Shown here piece after piece: positions 28,230 through 37,020 of a stretch of 45,358 nucleotides of DNA. Position 1 is the stretch's first letter. Each line of letters starts with the position of its first letter. The DNA comes from Caldifarciminota bacterium (GTDB taxonomy: Bacteria > Hydrothermota > Hydrothermia > UBA1063 > CAJXJZ01), in the NCBI GenBank assembly GCA_026986775.1, contig JALSNX010000012.1, forward strand, positions 1 through 45,358, given 5' to 3'. The notes beneath the pieces were generated by a model, which saw only the letters and a program-made list of their open reading frames with translations, was not told the DNA's origin and did not search any database. The position numbers were made by a program, and so were the translations under genes.

Positions 28230-28258
28230 TTGAATTAATACTTCCTCTATCGTATAAT
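28230..28258 (+). promoter_or_regulatory. Promoter of the mnmE operon (leaderless start)
   Basis: TTGAAT (28230-28235), 17-base spacer and TATAAT (28253-28258). The ATG at 28266 is eight bases after the -10 box; an in-frame GTG at 28263 is only five. ATG at the transcript's first bases is preferred. Confidence 0.7.
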
Positions 28259-28265
28259 TATTGTG

Positions 28266-29588
28266 ATGCAGGAGACCATTGTAGTTGACGTTGCGGGGCA
28301 AATCCCTTTTTTCAGTCAGTTTCTTGTGATTGGACCTAAAACGCAAGTTATTCTTAAAAAAGTTTTTAATGTCGAACTAAAGTCGGGTGAGTATATAGAG
28401 ACGACTTTAATAGACCCACGCACAAAGAAAGAAGTTGACAGGGTGAAAATTATATTCCTTGATAAAGAAAGTTCCGGTATGGGAACTTCTATGGCTATAA
28501 TAATAGGCACCGGGGGCCATGTTATACCGGCTCTGGTTGAAAGAGCTATAGCCAAGGGGGGAGCGAGGATGGCCGCTCCTTATGAGATAATAAAGTACAG
28601 GTATCTTGCTGGTACAATTGACCTTTTAATGGCACATGGGTATTTTGACATGCTTAATGCGAGAACAGAAAGAGGCGTACAGATTGCAAGGCGAAGGTAC
28701 CTCGGTGAATTATCTCTGCGCTTTAAAGATATAGTTGAATCTATCAGGGAGATTGCTGCAGAAATAAATGGGATGGATGAGGAGAAAAGGAAGGCTATCC
28801 TCTCAAGGCTAAACGGTCTTTCAGGGATGATTCGCTTTCTTCATTCTCAGGGCATAAGGGGAATGGTCTACATTAAAGGGCTGGAGGTGGCCATAGTCGG
28901 CAGACCAAATGTTGGAAAGTCCACGCTTTTTAACAGGCTGGTTGGCAGAGAACGTTCAATAGTAACCCATATACCCGGTACAACCCGGGATATTATTTCT
29001 GAGGTGGTAGAGCTTGAAGGTGTTGCACTGAAGTTTCACGATACTGCTGGATTTAGAGAAACCGAGGAGTATGTTGAAAAAATAGGTGTGGAGAGAGCCA
29101 AGGAAATGGCAAACCTTTCTCATTTTGTGCTTTTTGTAATGGATGCCTCAAGTGGTCTCACAGATGATGACAAAAAGCTATGGAATATACTCAGAGGTGA
29201 GCGAATAGTGGTATTTAATAAGATAGATGAGGCGGGGGATATTGAGTCGTTTGAGGAACTTGAGAACCTCCACAGTTATCAGAATGTTTTTGTATCTGGA
29301 AGGACAGGTGAAGGGTTTGGTGACCTCATAAAGGCCATAAAGGATGAGATTAGAAAATACTTCCATATTACAGAAGACCTTGCTCTTACTAAAAGAGAAG
29401 GTGAATCTCTGAGGTATGTGCTTACAACAATAGAGGATGTAAGGGAGAAGCTCAGGGTGAAGGGCAATGAGATTGCCTCAAAGGCAAAACTGGAAAATGC
29501 CGCCAACCTTCTTGAGGATATAATGGGTATTTCCTGGAGGACTGAAACCAAGTTTAAGAACGCCTTGAAAGACGTCCTTGAGAAATGA
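28266..29588 (+). CDS. mnmE: MnmE/TrmE-like GTPase, divergent
   Basis: MnmE with MnmG modifies U34 of certain tRNAs. This 440-residue protein keeps the G domain: GRPNVGKST (212-219), GTTRD (238-242), DTAGFRETEEYVEKIG (259-274) and FNKID (317-321), with the potassium-binding Asn, and the helical domain motif RYLAGTIDLLMAHGYFDM. Two key regions differ: the N-terminal folate-binding part lacks the usual opening (ATPPGxGAIAIVR-like), and the C-terminus ends GISWRTETKFKNALKDVL rather than FCIGK, so the catalytic cysteine is missing. It may be a repurposed MnmE. It leads a plus-strand operon and overlaps purD by four bases. Confidence 0.8.
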   Translation: MQETIVVDVAGQIPFFSQFLVIGPKTQVILKKVFNVELKSGEYIETTLIDPRTKKEVDRVKIIFLDKESSGMGTSMAIIIGTGGHVIPALVERAIAKGGARMAAPYEIIKYRYLAGTIDLLMAHGYFDMLNARTERGVQIARRRYLGELSLRFKDIVESIREIAAEINGMDEEKRKAILSRLNGLSGMIRFLHSQGIRGMVYIKGLEVAIVGRPNVGKSTLFNRLVGRERSIVTHIPGTTRDIISEVVELEGVALKFHDTAGFRETEEYVEKIGVERAKEMANLSHFVLFVMDASSGLTDDDKKLWNILRGERIVVFNKIDEAGDIESFEELENLHSYQNVFVSGRTGEGFGDLIKAIKDEIRKYFHITEDLALTKREGESLRYVLTTIEDVREKLRVKGNEIASKAKLENAANLLEDIMGISWRTETKFKNALKDVLEK

Positions 29589-30853
29589 AGATTCTCGTTA
29601 TAGGAAAAGGTGGGCGTGAACACGCTCTTGGCTGGAAGGTATCTTCATCACCATTATGCAAAAAACTGTACTTTTTACCCGGAAATGGCGGAACAGCCAC
29701 AATAGGACAGAACATTGAAGGCGATTATAATGATTTTGATTTCGTAAAGAGTATAATTGATGATAAAGATATTGACCTTGTAATAGTTGGGCCCGAAGAC
29801 CCTATAGCAAATGGAATTTCAGATTATCTTTTGAATAGTAAATCCAGGATAATAGCACCTTCCTCTCAGGTTGCCTTTCTGGAGTCCTCTAAAATAATGG
29901 CAAAGAGGTTTATGAAAAAGTATAATATACCTACTGCTGAATTTCAGGTGTTTGTTGACTATAATGAAGCTGTCCGATATGTGAAGCAAATAAAAAAGTG
30001 GCCGCTTGTTATAAAAGCAGACGGTCTGTGCGGGGGAAAGGGCGTCGTAATTGCAGAAAATGCTGAGGATGCGTTAAATACTATTGATGATTTCATGAAA
30101 AATGGGAGGTTTGGGGCTGCTTCCAGACGCATTGTTGTGGAAGAATATCTAAAGGGCTATGAGTTTTCTGTTTTCGCCTTTGTTGATGGGGATGGTTATA
30201 CCATCCTGGGTGATGCCATTGATTATAAGCCAGCCCTTGATGATGATAGGGGACCGAATACAGGTGGTATGGGTAGTGTGTCACCATGTATTTTTCTAAC
30301 AGATGGAATGAAAAGGGAAGTTAAAGAGAAGATAATAGAAAGAACAATTCAGGGTCTTGGCAGTGAAGGCCTCCATTATAAAGGATTTCTGTATTTTGGA
30401 CTCATGTGGACGGAGGATGGGCCCTATGTGCTGGAATATAATGTTCGCATGGGAGACCCTGAAACACAGGCGCTGGTGATGGTTGATAGAAGGGACTGGC
30501 TTTTTCTCTTTACTGAGCCCTCTTCACTTAATGGGAAGTGGCCTTCCTATAATAGAACGTGCGTGGAGGTGGTTCTGGTATCAGAGGGGTATCCTTTAAA
30601 ATACGAAAAGGGATTTGAAATTCAAGGACTTGAAGATGTGAAAGATGCCACTGTGTTCCACGCAGGTACCCGTATCATGGACAACAAGTTAATAACATGG
30701 GGAGGAAGGGTTTTGAATGTCGTGGCATGCGGGAAAAGTTTGAGTGAAGCAAGGGAAAAGGTTTACAGGGAAGTGAAAAAGATAAGGTTCAAAAACATGT
30801 TTTACAGAAGAGACATAGGAGATGAGAAAAGATGGAAAGGTATATTGTCATAA
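29585..30853 (+). CDS. purD: Phosphoribosylamine-glycine ligase
   Basis: Second step of purine synthesis: ligates glycine to phosphoribosylamine with ATP. The 422-residue protein begins MKILVIGKGGREHALGWKV, the standard PurD start, and has KADGLCGGKGVVIA (ATP-grasp), the DYKPALDDDRGPNTGGMGS signature and EYNVRMGDPETQA. Full length for the family. The ATG overlaps the upstream stop (ATGA), and its 3' end overlaps purE by 22 bases. Confidence 0.97.
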   Translation: MKILVIGKGGREHALGWKVSSSPLCKKLYFLPGNGGTATIGQNIEGDYNDFDFVKSIIDDKDIDLVIVGPEDPIANGISDYLLNSKSRIIAPSSQVAFLESSKIMAKRFMKKYNIPTAEFQVFVDYNEAVRYVKQIKKWPLVIKADGLCGGKGVVIAENAEDALNTIDDFMKNGRFGAASRRIVVEEYLKGYEFSVFAFVDGDGYTILGDAIDYKPALDDDRGPNTGGMGSVSPCIFLTDGMKREVKEKIIERTIQGLGSEGLHYKGFLYFGLMWTEDGPYVLEYNVRMGDPETQALVMVDRRDWLFLFTEPSSLNGKWPSYNRTCVEVVLVSEGYPLKYEKGFEIQGLEDVKDATVFHAGTRIMDNKLITWGGRVLNVVACGKSLSEAREKVYREVKKIRFKNMFYRRDIGDEKRWKGILS

Positions 30854-31290
30854 TAGCTGGAAGTAAATCTGATAATGACCTTGTTTCGCTTGCAACGGAG
30901 CTCATGGAAAGGCATCATATTCCTCACAGGGTTTACTTTATTTCATCTCACAGAAATCTTGATAAACTCGTTAAAACTGTGAGGGAGGAAACAGAAAGGG
31001 GTGCAGGGGTATTCATTGCCATAGCAGGGCTTGCTGCCCATCTTTCCGGGGTTATTGCGGCATGTACAAACCTCCCTGTTATCGGTGTGCCCAAGGATGC
31101 CGGGAGTTTAGGTGGTATAGATGCACTCTTTTCAATGGTACAGATGCCCAAGGGTGTTCCTGTTGCCACTATGGGAATAGGTAAGCACGGACTTTATAAT
31201 TCCATAATTTACGCCCTTGAGATACTTGCTCTTACGGGTAAAGAATGGCAGGAAAAACTTATTGCAGTGAAAAATGAGTTTAATAAGTAA
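30832..31290 (+). CDS. purE: N5-carboxyaminoimidazole ribonucleotide mutase
   Basis: A 152-residue purine-pathway enzyme. IIAGSKSDNDLVSLATEL opens the family, FISSHRNLDKL carries the active-site His-Arg pair (normally SAHR), and IAGLAAHLSGVIAACTNLPV and SMVQMPKGVPVATMGIG follow. The HR pair suggests the class I enzyme that normally works with PurK; no purK is adjacent. GLAAHL replaces the common GGAAHL. The ATG overlaps purD by 22 bases, and purE in turn overlaps the next gene by 17. Confidence 0.93.
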   Translation: MERYIVIIAGSKSDNDLVSLATELMERHHIPHRVYFISSHRNLDKLVKTVREETERGAGVFIAIAGLAAHLSGVIAACTNLPVIGVPKDAGSLGGIDALFSMVQMPKGVPVATMGIGKHGLYNSIIYALEILALTGKEWQEKLIAVKNEFNK

Positions 31291-31759
31291 AAAAATCATA
31301 CCGCGGGACGTTTTGAAGAAACTGCTCAAGGAGAAAAAAGAGGAAGGCAAAACCATAGTCTTTACCAATGGTTGTTTTGATATTCTCCACAGAGGTCATG
31401 TTGAATATCTTGAATTTGCCAGTTCTTTAGGGGATATCCTTGTGATTGGAGTAAACAGCGATGAATCAGTAAAGAGACTAAAAGGTCCAGAAAGACCCAT
31501 AAACACCCTCACCGACAGAATGTATCTTCTTGCAGCCCTTTACATGACCGATTACATTACTGATTTTCATGAGGATACGCCCTATAATCTGATAAATGAG
31601 TTGCGTCCACATATAATTGTAAAGGCTGGAGATTACACTGAAGATGCTGTAGTAGGAAAGGATATCGTTGAATCGTACGGTGGAAAGGTGGTGATAGCAC
31701 CATATATTAACGGTTACTCTACAACTTCAATTGTAAAAAAGATGAAAAAGGAGGTGTAG
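31274..31759 (+). CDS. rfaE2: D-glycero-beta-D-manno-heptose 1-phosphate adenylyltransferase
   Basis: Makes ADP-heptose for the LPS inner core. The 161-residue single-domain nucleotidyltransferase has the TNGCFDILHRGHVEYLEFA motif (HxGH), GVNSDESVKRLKGPERPIN and YSTTSIVKKMK (ISSTTL-type C-terminal motif). This is the stand-alone form, lacking the kinase domain of fused HldE. It overlaps purE by 17 bases, an arrangement with no clear functional link. Confidence 0.93.
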   Translation: MSLISKKIIPRDVLKKLLKEKKEEGKTIVFTNGCFDILHRGHVEYLEFASSLGDILVIGVNSDESVKRLKGPERPINTLTDRMYLLAALYMTDYITDFHEDTPYNLINELRPHIIVKAGDYTEDAVVGKDIVESYGGKVVIAPYINGYSTTSIVKKMKKEV

Positions 31760-31760
31760 T

Positions 31761-32528
31761 ATGATTCTCCTCTTTCTCCTATCCGTCGTCAATATATCTG
31801 TGAGCATTGCCCCTCTTGCTGGTATTATGGAAGAAATAGGTGGTAATTACTTTAAATACGAGGTTATTTATCCTGTGTCTGCCAATCCTCATATGTATGA
31901 ACCGAGACCGAGGGACATTTTAAAGGTTAAAAAATCAGAGCTTTTTGTTTATTCTGGCAGAGCTGAGCCAGGTGCAGAGAAACTCTGTAGAATAGCCAAA
32001 AGATGCATAAGTATTGAAAAGAGATTGAATATTAAAAGAGATGTAAATCCACACATATGGCTCAGCCCCAAACTCGTCAAAGTGATGGCAGATTCCCTCT
32101 CTCTTGAATTATCCAGATTAGTTCCAGATAAAAAAGATATGTTCATGAAAAAAGCGAGCATGATGAAATTCAAAATAGACTCAATTCTGAAAAAACTGAA
32201 AGATAGCAAAAAAGGTACAATTCTTTTAATGCACGGTGCCTTTGTTCCGTTGTTTAAAGAATTGGGTTTCAATGTGTTGGTAGTCGCCAAAGAGCCGGGA
32301 ATGGAGCCCGGTGCAAGAAGGATAAAAGAACTTTCTGAGATGTTAAATCGCCAAAGAGTTTTATTTGGCGTGTGTGAGAGCAACAGGCCATGCACACCTG
32401 TTAAGATGCTTTCAAAAAGATATGGGTTTAAAGTTATAACACTTGACCCACTGTATACTGAGAGTTTTACAGATTTTCTGAGAAAAACGGTACTGACTGT
32501 AAAAAATGCGGCCAATAGCGGTAACTGA
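31761..32528 (+). CDS. znuA: Zinc/manganese ABC transporter substrate-binding protein
   Basis: Periplasmic metal-binding subunit of a ZnuABC-type transporter. Signal-like N-terminus ILLFLLSVVNISVSI; then SANPHMYEPRPRD (H44), DVNPHIWLSPKL (second His) and LLMHGAFVP (third His), the three metal ligands of cluster A-I proteins. At 255 residues it is shorter than usual (about 300) and has no His-rich loop. It does not carry a clear lipobox. A strong AAAGGAGG precedes the ATG at 31761. It overlaps znuC by 23 bases. Confidence 0.88.
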   Translation: MILLFLLSVVNISVSIAPLAGIMEEIGGNYFKYEVIYPVSANPHMYEPRPRDILKVKKSELFVYSGRAEPGAEKLCRIAKRCISIEKRLNIKRDVNPHIWLSPKLVKVMADSLSLELSRLVPDKKDMFMKKASMMKFKIDSILKKLKDSKKGTILLMHGAFVPLFKELGFNVLVVAKEPGMEPGARRIKELSEMLNRQRVLFGVCESNRPCTPVKMLSKRYGFKVITLDPLYTESFTDFLRKTVLTVKNAANSGN

Positions 32529-33285
32529 CCTTTCCATAGGGTATGGTGATAGGGTAATTGCAGATGGCATTAACTTTGTGCTTGAAAAAAATGACCTTGC
32601 CATTCTCATAGGACCAAATGGTGGAGGTAAAACCACACTTGTTAAAACGATTTTAGGAATAATTCCACCTCTTTCTGGAACAGTTGAAGTTCTGGGCTGC
32701 ACCGTAAAGCATGTGTGTCCTCACAGGAAGAGGATTGGTTATGTTCCTCAAATGGGACGTGTACCTGAACATTTTCCGGCTACGCTTTTAGACGTTGTTT
32801 TAAGCGGGCTTTTTCCCTATAAAGAGCGATTTGATAGAATAGGAAAAGAGGAGAAAGAACTCGCAATGCGAGCACTTGAAGAAGTCGGGCTTGTAGATAA
32901 AAAGGATGAACCTTTTGGTAATCTCTCTGGCGGGCAGCAGAAGCGTGGACTTGTGGCGAGGGCACTTATGGGACATCCAGATGCATTAATTTTTGATGAG
33001 CCAACAAGTGGGGTAGACATTGCAGCAGCAAGTGATTTCAGAAAAAAAATAATTGAGTTGCACAATAAGGAAGAAATACCGATTCTTCTGGTTACCCACG
33101 ACATAAATCCCTATATAGACCACCTGACAAAGATCATCGTCATAGGTAGGGGAAGATTCAGGGTTGGGAAACTTGATATACTGAGGGATATTGATTTTCT
33201 CAGGGAAATTTACGGGGAAAGTATCAAAGTCATTGAAGTGGAAGGTAAATTCTACCTTTTATCAGGAGATTTTCACAATGTTTGA
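32506..33285 (+). CDS. znuC: Zinc/manganese ABC transporter ATP-binding protein
   Basis: 259 residues. Walker A GPNGGGKTTLVK (about 37-48), Q-loop YVPQM, signature LSGGQQKRGLVARAL, Walker B ALIFDEPTSGVD and the switch His in LVTHD are all in order. It energises the uptake system with the flanking SBP and permease. Overlaps znuA by 23 bases and znuB by eight. Confidence 0.95.
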   Translation: MRPIAVTDLSIGYGDRVIADGINFVLEKNDLAILIGPNGGGKTTLVKTILGIIPPLSGTVEVLGCTVKHVCPHRKRIGYVPQMGRVPEHFPATLLDVVLSGLFPYKERFDRIGKEEKELAMRALEEVGLVDKKDEPFGNLSGGQQKRGLVARALMGHPDALIFDEPTSGVDIAAASDFRKKIIELHNKEEIPILLVTHDINPYIDHLTKIIVIGRGRFRVGKLDILRDIDFLREIYGESIKVIEVEGKFYLLSGDFHNV

Positions 33286-34075
33286 TTACCTTGCGCTTCC
33301 AGAGTATCAGAGGGCTTTACTTGCAGTATTGCTCTCAGGTATATTGCTTCCTGAAATTGGGGTTCTTATGGTGCTGGAAAGGTTTACCTTTGCAGGAGCA
33401 GGGATAACACACATAGCATTTTCCGGTGTAACACTATTTTTGTTGCTGGGGATAAATCCATTAATTGGAGCAATTACGTTTGCAATTCTTGCGGCCTTTA
33501 TGATGTGGCATTTTGTGGAAAACAGGGGGGTAAACCTTGATGCCAGTATGGGCATTCTTTTTGCGTTTTTTATGGCACTTGCAGTAATGTTTATGAGTGT
33601 GTATCGTGGCTATTCAGGTGAGGCTCTCTCATATCTTTTTGGTTCTGTTCTTACGGTGGATACTTTTGACATTGTCTTACTGGTAATAGTATTTTTTATG
33701 GTTCAGATTTTCCTTCTAATGTTTCATCGCGATATATTTCTTCTCCTGCTAAACAGAGAACTTGCAGAGGCAAGTGGAGTTAATGTCAGAAACATAAGAC
33801 TGTTTCTTCTTATTCTTATAGCGGTTGTTATTACCATAAGCATGAAGGTTATGGGTGCTCTCCTTGTGATAGGAATGGCTGTTATGCCGGCTGTTTCTTC
33901 CATGAAAATTGGACGTAGTTTTTTAACTGTTATTGTCTTTTCCGCTCTAATCGGAATTGCTGTTTCATTGCTTGGTTTTGTTGTATCACTTCTTTTGAAC
34001 ACACCACCAAGTGCCACTATCGTAATTGTCACATTCTTCATATTTGTTTTCGTAATGAGCCTCAAAAGAAATTGA
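33278..34075 (+). CDS. znuB: Zinc/manganese ABC transporter permease
   Basis: 265 residues and about eight hydrophobic helices, with ERFTFAGAGITHIAFSGVTL, a typical ABC-3 permease opening, and the EAA-like MGALLVIGMAVMPAV in the later half. The ATG at 33278 is chosen because AGGAG lies eight bases upstream and it starts MFDYLALPEYQRALL like the family; the longer frame only overlaps znuC. Ends eight bases before the convergent HD-GYP gene. Confidence 0.92.
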   Translation: MFDYLALPEYQRALLAVLLSGILLPEIGVLMVLERFTFAGAGITHIAFSGVTLFLLLGINPLIGAITFAILAAFMMWHFVENRGVNLDASMGILFAFFMALAVMFMSVYRGYSGEALSYLFGSVLTVDTFDIVLLVIVFFMVQIFLLMFHRDIFLLLLNRELAEASGVNVRNIRLFLLILIAVVITISMKVMGALLVIGMAVMPAVSSMKIGRSFLTVIVFSALIGIAVSLLGFVVSLLLNTPPSATIVIVTFFIFVFVMSLKRN

Positions 34076-34083
34076 TCTATCTC

Positions 34084-37020
34084 TCAGGAACTTATCTTAA
34101 GATTAGGATTTATCTCCAGAAGTTTTTCCACTGGTATTTTAAGAAAGGTATTTACCACATCCGGGTCAAACTGGACGCCACTCATTCTCTTCAATTCATT
34201 TATTGCCTTCCGGTACGACATGGCATCCCTATAAGGCCTGTCTGATGTCATGGCATCAAAGGCATCAACCACTGAAAAAATCCGGGCTTCAATGGGTATC
34301 TCTCTTCCCTTTAAGCCCATAGGATATCCTTTTCCATTCCACCATTCATGATGATGTAGTACAAGGGGTAGAGATGGTTTTAAAAAATTAATACCTTTGA
34401 GTATCTTGTACCCTATAACCACATGCTTTCTCATTACATCCCATTCTTCGTCTGTTAGCTTTCCGTGTTTAAGCAGTATATTATCCGGAATGCCTATTTT
34501 ACCTATGTCATGTAACAGTCCACCCCAGTAAATGAAATTGAGTTTTTCTTCATCTTTAATACCATGTTCTTTAGCAAGAAGGAGGGCATAGCTTGCGACA
34601 CGTTTGGAATGATGCTCTGTTTCGTGTTCTCTGTAATCAAGTGCAGAAGACAGTGCTTCCAGTGTTTCCACATAGGTTTTTTCAAGTTTGCCAACCAGCT
34701 CTTCAAGTTTTTCAAGGTTGTTGATATTTGTCAGAGTAATTGCAAGTTGTGTGGCTATTGTTGAGAGAAGACTCAGGGTATGTCCATTGAAATGGTTTTT
34801 CCGCGTTGATTGTAAAGCAATAACTCCCAGCACTCTGTTTTCAGCCATTAACGGAACGCCTATATAGGAATTATGGGGTTTATTACTAAGAGGAACAATT
34901 GGATAGGAGAGAGCCTCTCTATCCCAATCATTTATAATTACAGGCCGCTTCTGTTTTATAATCCATGCTGTAAGCCCCTGTGATTTTGATATGGGTACTA
35001 TTCTCTTTCTCTGCCTTACATTACCATCATAATCAATCTCAAGACTTATGTTGTTCTCATCGTCATACAGAGCTATGTAAAAATCCTCTATCCTGAACAA
35101 CGCCTTTGTAAGTTCAAAGGTCTTTTCAAACAACTCCTCCCTGTCTTTTGCCTCAGCTATTTCCATTGAGAAATTATACAAAAAGCCTATTTCTCTTAAT
35201 CTGAGGTCAACCTCCTTATAGAGTATAGAATTATGTATGATTTTACAGATAAAGTTTGCAGAAAACCTGAGAAACTCAAGTGTAGATTCAGAAAACTCCC
35301 CTGCTTTTTTCTGTACAAAAATTCCAGCTCGCTCCTTGCAATCGGAAAATGGCAGGAGTACAGAGCTGTATCCTCCAAAGGTAAGGGTTATCACATTCTT
35401 TGTGGCAAAGGCTCTGAGCATCTCATCGGGCTGGTCTTTTTTAGAAAGTTCTATTACTGGGTCATCGTACCTTTTAAGAAGAATAATACCCCTTTCATAC
35501 GTTGCAGCGTAAAAAGTAAAATCGTCTCCGAAGGCATTCTGGAGTATTACAAGACTTTTCCGAAGTATCTCGTCTCCGTCATACTGAGGTGTAAATTCTT
35601 CTATGAATCTATTAAGAATACGTAGACGGGACCTATCTTTCTGAACTTCCTCTTTGTAAAGTATAAGGGCAAGCTTTGATTCAGCCATCTTGCGGATCAG
35701 GTCTAAAAATGCAATCTCTTCCTGTGTAAAAGCATTTTTTCGTGTACTTTCAATATTTATAACTGCAACTACCTCACCCTCATACAGAAGAGGCAGAACA
35801 ATTTCGGACTGAAATATTTTCCTTTCTGGAAAACCGAGGTAGTAATCCTGTGATTTTTCTATATCGTTAACATAAACAACGTTTTTCGTACGTACAGCCT
35901 TTCCTATAATGCCCACATCAGTGGGCTGTTCGTAGTTGTTACATAAATTCATTCCTATTATGGTGAACTGGGATAAAAGACGAACCTTGTGTTTGCTGGG
36001 TTCGTGTATTAAATAGCTTATGTCATCATATTGACCGAATTCAAAGAGGGTTCTGGTAATTGTATCGGCGAGTTTCCTTTCTGTGGTAACGCCTTCAAGG
36101 CTTTTCTCCAGTGAGGTGATAAGAGAAGCCTTCATCTGGAAATCGTTACGCTGTCTGTTTCTCAAATAGTAAGTTGTCAGGAATGTCAGGACGTTGAGAT
36201 GCAGGTTAATACTGTGAGTTATCGCTGTAATCTTATCATAGGTAATGTTGACGACTACTGACTGCGAAGGTGATAGTGGAGTCTCCCTTTTGATTGTTTT
36301 TCTTATCATAGGATCAAAGCATTTCTGGTCTTTTGAGCTGTACTCCTCAAGTATTGTTATTTTTGTTCCGTTGTCAATAAATTCTATGCTAACACTGCAG
36401 AGTTCCTGAGAATTAATTAGACCTCTTGCATAGGAGAACAGAGAGCTCTGAGGGTCCTGATCGGATAAAGCAAGATTCAATGTACTCAGCGTTTTTACGT
36501 TGGAATTGGATACATTCTCTATTTTGTTCAGAGTTATTATGTGAAGAAGAATCGGGTAAAGTATCTTTGACCATCCCCGTGCCTTATTTATTTTTTCCTC
36601 ATCAAAGGGTTCTCTTGAATCTGCGTAAATGGCACCAAAGAAACTACCATCCAGTGTAAATATCGGTATGATTATAACCCTATCAACCTCAAAGGATAAA
36701 ATAAACTCCTTAATAAAATTGGGGTCATTTAAGGCATCATTGGTGTAATAAATGTCTTTATTTTTCAGTGCCTCCTGAAGGCCACTTTTTCTGTCAAGTG
36801 AGAACCGAAAAAGGCTCAATAGCCCGCCATTTTCAACCCCATAGGCTGTGGGAAGGGCTTTTACCGCCCTTTCAGATTCAAAATAATGGGCGTATAAGGT
36901 CTTGTTTGCCTCTAATGATAATGCAACTGTTTTTAGAAGGGTATACAGAGCATCTTCTGATGAAAGAGTGGCTATTTTGGAAAACTCTTCAAGAAATTTG
37001 CTGAATAAACTCTTTGGCAT
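34084..37020 (-). CDS. Multi-GAF HD-GYP signalling protein (probable cyclic-di-GMP phosphodiesterase)
   Basis: 978 residues, apparently soluble. Several GAF domains can be followed: about 15-160 (ending GSFFGAIYADSREPF), 305-460 (VGIIGKAVRTKNVVYVNDIE, then EVVAVINIES), a weaker one at about 470-600, and 615-775 (SQGLTAWIIKQKRPVIINDW, then RVLGVIALQS). The C-terminal HD-GYP starts near 799: the HD pair is in LLHDIGKIGIP (837-838), followed by HHHEWWNGKGYPMGLKG (GYP at 898-900) and SVVDAFDAMTSDRPY. All main metal and GYP residues are there, so the domain should be active. Signal sensed is unknown. Overlaps dxr by 32 bases. Confidence 0.88.
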   Translation of the reverse strand: MPKSLFSKFLEEFSKIATLSSEDALYTLLKTVALSLEANKTLYAHYFESERAVKALPTAYGVENGGLLSLFRFSLDRKSGLQEALKNKDIYYTNDALNDPNFIKEFILSFEVDRVIIIPIFTLDGSFFGAIYADSREPFDEEKINKARGWSKILYPILLHIITLNKIENVSNSNVKTLSTLNLALSDQDPQSSLFSYARGLINSQELCSVSIEFIDNGTKITILEEYSSKDQKCFDPMIRKTIKRETPLSPSQSVVVNITYDKITAITHSINLHLNVLTFLTTYYLRNRQRNDFQMKASLITSLEKSLEGVTTERKLADTITRTLFEFGQYDDISYLIHEPSKHKVRLLSQFTIIGMNLCNNYEQPTDVGIIGKAVRTKNVVYVNDIEKSQDYYLGFPERKIFQSEIVLPLLYEGEVVAVINIESTRKNAFTQEEIAFLDLIRKMAESKLALILYKEEVQKDRSRLRILNRFIEEFTPQYDGDEILRKSLVILQNAFGDDFTFYAATYERGIILLKRYDDPVIELSKKDQPDEMLRAFATKNVITLTFGGYSSVLLPFSDCKERAGIFVQKKAGEFSESTLEFLRFSANFICKIIHNSILYKEVDLRLREIGFLYNFSMEIAEAKDREELFEKTFELTKALFRIEDFYIALYDDENNISLEIDYDGNVRQRKRIVPISKSQGLTAWIIKQKRPVIINDWDREALSYPIVPLSNKPHNSYIGVPLMAENRVLGVIALQSTRKNHFNGHTLSLLSTIATQLAITLTNINNLEKLEELVGKLEKTYVETLEALSSALDYREHETEHHSKRVASYALLLAKEHGIKDEEKLNFIYWGGLLHDIGKIGIPDNILLKHGKLTDEEWDVMRKHVVIGYKILKGINFLKPSLPLVLHHHEWWNGKGYPMGLKGREIPIEARIFSVVDAFDAMTSDRPYRDAMSYRKAINELKRMSGVQFDPDVVNTFLKIPVEKLLEINPNLKISS

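Noticed and set aside
30832-31290. PurE as class II AIR carboxylase
   Set aside because: The active-site pair reads HR as in class I; lack of a nearby purK in this window is not evidence against class I.
35233-35625. Open frame of 130 codons opposite the HD-GYP gene
   Set aside because: It mirrors the coding sequence of a well-supported gene, with no ribosome site or domain.
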